NCBI GenBank assembly: GCA_038258415.1
Contig: JBBSPY010000103.1
Span: 1 to 10,932, forward strand
Source of the DNA: Schlegelella_A sp038258415
GTDB lineage: Bacteria; Pseudomonadota; Gammaproteobacteria; Burkholderiales; Burkholderiaceae_C
DNA: 10,932 bases
Direction: 5' to 3'
In this document: one piece after another, positions 7,576-10,932 of the stretch
How positions within the stretch are numbered: position 1 is the first letter of the stretch
Layout of the letters: every line of letters starts with the position of its first letter
Notes under the pieces: model-generated
Databases searched by the model: none
What the model was told of the DNA's origin: nothing
The model's input: the letters and a program-made list of their open reading frames with translations, nothing else
Position numbers and translations under genes: made by a program

Positions 7576-7736
7576 GGCGGGGCGCGGCGTGAGGAAACCG
7601 ATTCTCCCACCCGTATCCAATCGCAACAGGGTCGATCCGTGTGGTTTGCAACGGCCCGCGAAGCACCCGCTCGCGGCGGCCGACGAGCGGTCGTCGACGC
7701 AGCGGCCGATGCAGGCCGCCTCTTAGAATCGATCGC
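7576..7736. other. Divergent intergenic region between the kinase and argS
   Basis: This 161-bp gap is the largest in the window and must hold promoters for both directions. The argS side has the TAGAAT box. On the kinase side GAGAAT (7606-7601) lies 25 nt before the ATG at 7575 and could be a -10. TTGCGA (7626-7621) lies upstream but the spacer is only 14 bp, so this is doubtful. No palindromic operator stood out. Confidence 0.4.
7724..7729 (+). promoter_or_regulatory. -10 box of argS, probable leaderless start
   Basis: TAGAAT matches TATAAT in five of six bases and ends 7 nt before the argS ATG at 7737, so transcription would begin at about the start codon. No Shine-Dalgarno is present between it and the ATG. 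No good TTGACA-like -35 lies 16-18 bp upstream. The layout is the same as before the dehalogenase gene. Confidence 0.5.
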
Positions 7737-9461
7737 ATGCTGCGCATCCGTGAAGAGCTGCTCGACGCCTTGCGGACCGCGCTCGACGAGGTAAGCCCCG
7801 GCCACGCCGTCACCGTGGCTTTCGAGACGCCTCGCCAGGCGTCGCACGGCGACCTCGCCTGCACCGCGGCCATGCCGCTGGCGAAGGCGCAGCGGCGCAA
7901 CCCGCGCGAGGTGGCGTCGGAACTGATTGCGGCGCTGCGCAAGCGCACCGCGGTCGAGCGCTGGGTCGAGTCGATCGACGTGGCGGGGCCCGGGTTCATC
8001 AACCTGCACCTGCGCCCGGCGGCGCGGCAGGGCGTCGTCGACGAGATCCTGGTGCAGGCCGAAGCCTTCGGACACCGCCAGGTCGCCTCGGCCGAACCCG
8101 TGCTCGTCGAGTTCGTGTCGGCCAACCCGACCGGGCCGCTGCACGTCGGCCACGCACGCCAGGCGGCGCTCGGCGACGCGATCTGCCACCTGCTCGAGTC
8201 GCAGGGCGCGACCGTCGCGCGCGAGTTCTATTACAACGACGCCGGGGTGCAGATCGCGACCCTCGCCGCCTCGGTGAAGGCGCGCCTCGACGGCCACGCG
8301 CCGGGCGACACCGGCTGGCCCGAGGGGGGCTACGCGGGCGACTACATCGCCGACATCGCTGCCGATTTTCGCGCCGGCAAGACCGTCAAGGCGGACGACC
8401 GCGGTGTCACCGCGTCGGGCGACGAGAACGACCTCGACGCGATCCGCGACTTCGCGGTCGCCTACCTGCGCCACGAACAGGATCTCGACCTCGCGGCGTT
8501 CGGCCTGCACTTCGACCGCTACTACCTCGAGTCGAGCCTGTACGAGGACGGGCGGGTGGCGCGGACGGTCGAGCGCATCGTCGCCGCCGGCAAGACCTAC
8601 GAGGAAGGCGGCGCGCTCTGGTTGCGGACGACCGAGTTCGGCGACGACAAGGACCGCGTCATGCGCAAGTCCGACGGCACCTGGACCTACTTCGTCCCCG
8701 ACGTCGCCTACCACCTGGCCAAATGGGAACGCGGCTACAGCAAGGCGATCAACATCCAGGGCACGGACCACCACGGCACGATCGCGCGGGTGCGCGCCGG
8801 GCTGCAATCGGCGTCGATCGAGATCCCGCCGGGCTACCCCGAGTACGTGCTGAACACGATGGTGCGAGTCGAGCGCGGCGGCGTCGAGGTGAAGATCAGC
8901 AAGCGCGCGGGCAGCTACGTGACGCTGCGCGACCTCGTCGAATGGACCGGCCGCGACGCGGTGCGCTTCTTCATGCTTTCGAGAAAGGCCGACACCGAGT
9001 TCACCTTCGACGTCGACCTGGCGGTGCAGCAGAACGACGAGAACCCGGTCTACTACGTGCAGTACGCGCACGCCAGGATCTGCTCGGTGCTCGAGCAGCA
9101 CAAGGCCCTCGGCGGCGGCAACGGCGCCGCAGATGCCGAGCCGCACGAAGGTGCCGACCTCGCCCTCCTGCAGGCGCCGAGCGAGACCGCCCTGCTGCGC
9201 AAGCTTGCCGACTTCCCCGAGGTGCTCGCCGCGGCCGCCGCCAACCTCGCGCCGCACGACATCGCCTTCTACCTGCGCGAGCTCGCCGCCGCGTTCCACA
9301 GCTGGTACGGCGCCGAGCGCATCCTGGTGTACGAGGTCGAACTGCAGCGAGCCCGCCTCGCGCTGCTCGCCGCGACGCGCCAGGTGCTGCGCAACGCGCT
9401 CGCCGTGCTCGGCGTGGGCGCACCCGAACGCATGGACCGAGAATCACCGACTCCCGCATGA
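7737..9461 (+). CDS. argS: Arginyl-tRNA synthetase
   Basis: Charges tRNA-Arg with arginine using ATP (EC 6.1.1.19, class I), in the cytoplasm. The 574 residues show, in order, the N-terminal additional domain (about 1-90, ending GPGFINLHL), the class I catalytic domain with VEFVSANPTGPLHVGHAR (124-141; HVGH is the HIGH motif) and REFYYNDAG (162-170), then the Gln/Asp-rich QGTDHHGT (341-348), the KMSKS-equivalent KISKRAG (386-392), and the alpha-helical DALR anticodon-binding domain (about 440-565). All core parts are present. The ATG at 7737 starts the normal N-terminus; longer in-frame sequence back to 7641 is unlike the family. The last residues (after APERM) overlap the start of the SPOR gene through ATGA, so argS heads a three-gene operon with the SPOR protein and dsbA. 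Confidence 0.98.
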   Translation: MLRIREELLDALRTALDEVSPGHAVTVAFETPRQASHGDLACTAAMPLAKAQRRNPREVASELIAALRKRTAVERWVESIDVAGPGFINLHLRPAARQGVVDEILVQAEAFGHRQVASAEPVLVEFVSANPTGPLHVGHARQAALGDAICHLLESQGATVAREFYYNDAGVQIATLAASVKARLDGHAPGDTGWPEGGYAGDYIADIAADFRAGKTVKADDRGVTASGDENDLDAIRDFAVAYLRHEQDLDLAAFGLHFDRYYLESSLYEDGRVARTVERIVAAGKTYEEGGALWLRTTEFGDDKDRVMRKSDGTWTYFVPDVAYHLAKWERGYSKAINIQGTDHHGTIARVRAGLQSASIEIPPGYPEYVLNTMVRVERGGVEVKISKRAGSYVTLRDLVEWTGRDAVRFFMLSRKADTEFTFDVDLAVQQNDENPVYYVQYAHARICSVLEQHKALGGGNGAADAEPHEGADLALLQAPSETALLRKLADFPEVLAAAAANLAPHDIAFYLRELAAAFHSWYGAERILVYEVELQRARLALLAATRQVLRNALAVLGVGAPERMDRESPTPA

Positions 9462-10183
9462 ACCCGACCTCCATCCTGCTGCCGCCGTTCCGTCGCTCGC
9501 GTTCGGCCGCCGGCCAGCGCGGCGGCTTCATCATCGGCCTCGTCGTCGGGTTGCTGATCGGCCTCGCCGCCGCGCTCGGCGTGGAGCTCTACGTCACCAA
9601 GGCACCGATCCCCTTCGTCAACAAGGTTCCGGCGCGTCCGCAGGGCCAGGATGCCGCCGACGCCGAACGCGACCGCAACTGGGATCCGAACGGCAGCCTT
9701 GCCGGAAAGCACCCGATGACGACGGCATCGGGAACGGTGGGAACCATAGCGAACGCGCCGAACGTCCTGCCACCGCCGGCAACCGACCCGATGCTGCCGG
9801 CAGCGTCGTCGCCGCCACGGCCGGTGTCGGCAAGCGGTGCCGCGACGACCGCATCGCTGACGCCCGGCGCCCCCGCGACCCGGCCGCCGGCCATCCCGGG
9901 GATGCCCGCTGCGCCCGGCACCGTCCAGCCGACCGTCTCCGGCGACCCGTTCACATACTTCGTGCAGGCGGGCGCCTTCTCGCGGACCGAGGACGCCGAG
10001 CAGCAGCGCGCTCGAATCGGCCTACTCGGCGTCGAGAGCAAGGTCACCGAGCGCGAACAGGGGGGTCGAACCGTCTACCGCGTTCGCGTCGGCCCCTTCG
10101 ACCGCAAGGACGCCGCGGACGGCGCCAAGCAGAAGCTCGCCGATTCGGGCGTCGATTCGGCGCTCGTTCGAGTTCAGAAGTAA
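9458..10183 (+). CDS. SPOR domain-containing membrane protein (FtsN-like)
   Basis: A 241-residue bitopic protein. A short basic N-terminus (RRSRSAAGQR) is followed by one membrane segment (about 23-46, GFIIGLVVGLLIGLAAALGV), which places the rest in the periplasm. A long Pro/Ala-rich low-complexity linker (about 87-160) leads to a C-terminal SPOR domain (about 164-241): FTYFVQAGAFSRTEDAEQQR, then VYRVRVGPFDRKDAADGAKQ and the final DSALVRVQK. SPOR domains bind septal peptidoglycan stripped of stem peptides, so a role in cell division or envelope remodelling is likely. The architecture resembles FtsN, but there is no proof that it is the essential FtsN of this organism. The ATG at 9458 overlaps the argS stop (ATGA). 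The stop is 2 nt from the dsbA GTG. The longer in-frame sequence upstream only shadows argS. Confidence 0.92.
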   Translation: MNPTSILLPPFRRSRSAAGQRGGFIIGLVVGLLIGLAAALGVELYVTKAPIPFVNKVPARPQGQDAADAERDRNWDPNGSLAGKHPMTTASGTVGTIANAPNVLPPPATDPMLPAASSPPRPVSASGAATTASLTPGAPATRPPAIPGMPAAPGTVQPTVSGDPFTYFVQAGAFSRTEDAEQQRARIGLLGVESKVTEREQGGRTVYRVRVGPFDRKDAADGAKQKLADSGVDSALVRVQK

Positions 10184-10185
10184 GC

Positions 10186-10893
10186 GTGGACTCGCTCGCC
10201 GACCGTTGCGGGAGAAAGCGTGCCCTCGATCCGGGGCGGCGCGCCCTGCTCGGGGCGGGCTCGCTCATCGCGTTCATTCCTGCGGCCCGCGGTGCTCAGC
10301 CCACGCGCTTCGTCGAGGGCACGAACTACGTCCGGCTCGAGCAGCCGGCGACACCGCCGCCGCCGCCCGGCAAAGCCGAGATCGTCGAGTTCTTCTGGTA
10401 CGAATGCCCGCATTGCAACGCCTTCGAGCCGGCGCTCGAGGCGTGGGAGAAAAAGCTCACCGCCAACACCACGCTGCGCCGCGTTCCGGTCTATTTCGGC
10501 GAGGTGCCGTGGGGGGCGCAGCAGCGCCTCTACTACGCACTCGAGGCGAGTGGCCAGCTCGAAGCGATGCACCGCAAGGTGTTCCGCGCCATCCACGGCG
10601 AGCGCAGGCGGCTGCGCACGCCCGAGGAGTTCGCCGCGTTTCTGGTCGCCAATGGCGGCAACCCGGTCGCCTTCGCTCAGGCCTATGCCTCACCGGCCGT
10701 ACAGGCCAAGGTGCAGCAGGCCCGGCAGCTGGCAGCTGCATACAAGATCGACGCGGTGCCTGCAATGGGAGTCGACGGGCGTTGGTACACGACCGGAGGG
10801 CTCGCCAATGCCGGCGGTCCACCGCCGGGAACGAATGCCCGGATGCTCGACGTCGTCGACGCCCTGATCGCGCGGAGCAGACAGCGCCGCTGA
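10186..10893 (+). CDS. dsbA: Thiol:disulfide interchange protein DsbA
   Basis: Introduces disulfide bonds into exported proteins in the periplasm and is normally re-oxidised by DsbB. The 235 residues hold a signal segment (about 13-37: PGRRALLGAGSLIAFIPAARGA), then a thioredoxin-like fold with inserted helical domain. The active site is VEFFWYECPHC (67-77; CPHC at 74-77, the DsbA dipeptide PH) and the cis-proline loop is DAVPAM (P192). The segment TPEEFAAFLVANGGNPVAF belongs to the helical insert. The GTG at 10186, 2 nt after the SPOR gene's stop, is the only plausible start before the signal segment; no strong Shine-Dalgarno is seen, so coupling is likely. The RR of the signal segment resembles a twin-arginine signal, but a plain Sec signal is equally possible. 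Confidence 0.94.
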   Translation: MDSLADRCGRKRALDPGRRALLGAGSLIAFIPAARGAQPTRFVEGTNYVRLEQPATPPPPPGKAEIVEFFWYECPHCNAFEPALEAWEKKLTANTTLRRVPVYFGEVPWGAQQRLYYALEASGQLEAMHRKVFRAIHGERRRLRTPEEFAAFLVANGGNPVAFAQAYASPAVQAKVQQARQLAAAYKIDAVPAMGVDGRWYTTGGLANAGGPPPGTNARMLDVVDALIARSRQRR

Positions 10894-10905
10894 AGCGGAC
10901 TTTTT
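10887..10905 (+). terminator. Weak candidate terminator after dsbA
   Basis: CCGC and GCGG pair around TGAA, the dsbA stop codon lying in the loop, and five T follow after two bases. The stem is only 4 bp, so this may be a chance match. The bases from here to the window end hold no gene I can support. Confidence 0.3.
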
Positions 10906-10932
10906 AGGCGGCACGGCAACGACGGACCCGTC

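Noticed and set aside
7576..7626. TTG start at 7626 that would add 17 residues to the kinase
   Set aside because: No ribosome binding site, and the extra residues would run through a candidate promoter element; the ATG at 7575 is simpler, although not proven.

Overview
The window is G+C-rich chromosomal DNA that looks like a betaproteobacterium, most likely of the order Burkholderiales. The reasons are the gene order argS - SPOR-domain protein - dsbA, a 533-residue AceB-type malate synthase preceded by a type II haloacid dehalogenase, and a Ser/Thr kinase fused to a cyclic-nucleotide-binding-like domain. The taxonomic call is inference from gene content. Coding density is high: ten genes, no gap above 161 bp, and no tRNA, rRNA, CRISPR array, insertion sequence or phage gene that I could see.

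Left part (1-5727, all minus strand). At the edge is the start of a DUF4394 lipoprotein gene with its own Shine-Dalgarno (1-535). Behind an intrinsic terminator (636-663) lies a tightly packed four-gene chain, in transcription order: type II 2-haloacid dehalogenase (5727-5020), malate synthase A (5023-3422), DHA2/EmrB-type MFS transporter (about 3425-1923) and FAD-dependent oxidoreductase of the geranylgeranyl reductase family (1926-655). Each stop overlaps the next start: ATGA, then a probable CTGA, then GTGA. This suggests one translationally coupled operon. The dehalogenase would make 2-hydroxyacids, for example glycolate from haloacetate. Glycolate oxidised to glyoxylate elsewhere would feed malate synthase. 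The roles of the transporter and flavoprotein in this scheme are unknown.

Middle part (5779-7575, minus strand). A small exported protein with two PsiF repeats, carrying a clear ribosome binding site, lies downstream of a Ser/Thr protein kinase with a C-terminal cNMP-binding-like domain. The kinase core is complete. The nucleotide-binding cassette lacks the usual arginine.

Right part (7737-10893, plus strand). argS is divergent from the kinase across a 161-bp gap and has a TAGAAT box 7 nt before its ATG, which suggests a leaderless or nearly leaderless transcript. It overlaps (ATGA) a membrane-anchored SPOR-domain protein, which is followed 2 nt later by a GTG-started DsbA-type thiol:disulfide oxidoreductase. 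A short hairpin with a T5 run follows dsbA.

I found no strong evidence for a wholly new system. The points most worth a second look are the coupled dehalogenase/malate synthase operon, the MFS gene with no canonical start codon, the kinase with an altered cNMP pocket, and the matched -10 boxes 7 nt before two start codons.
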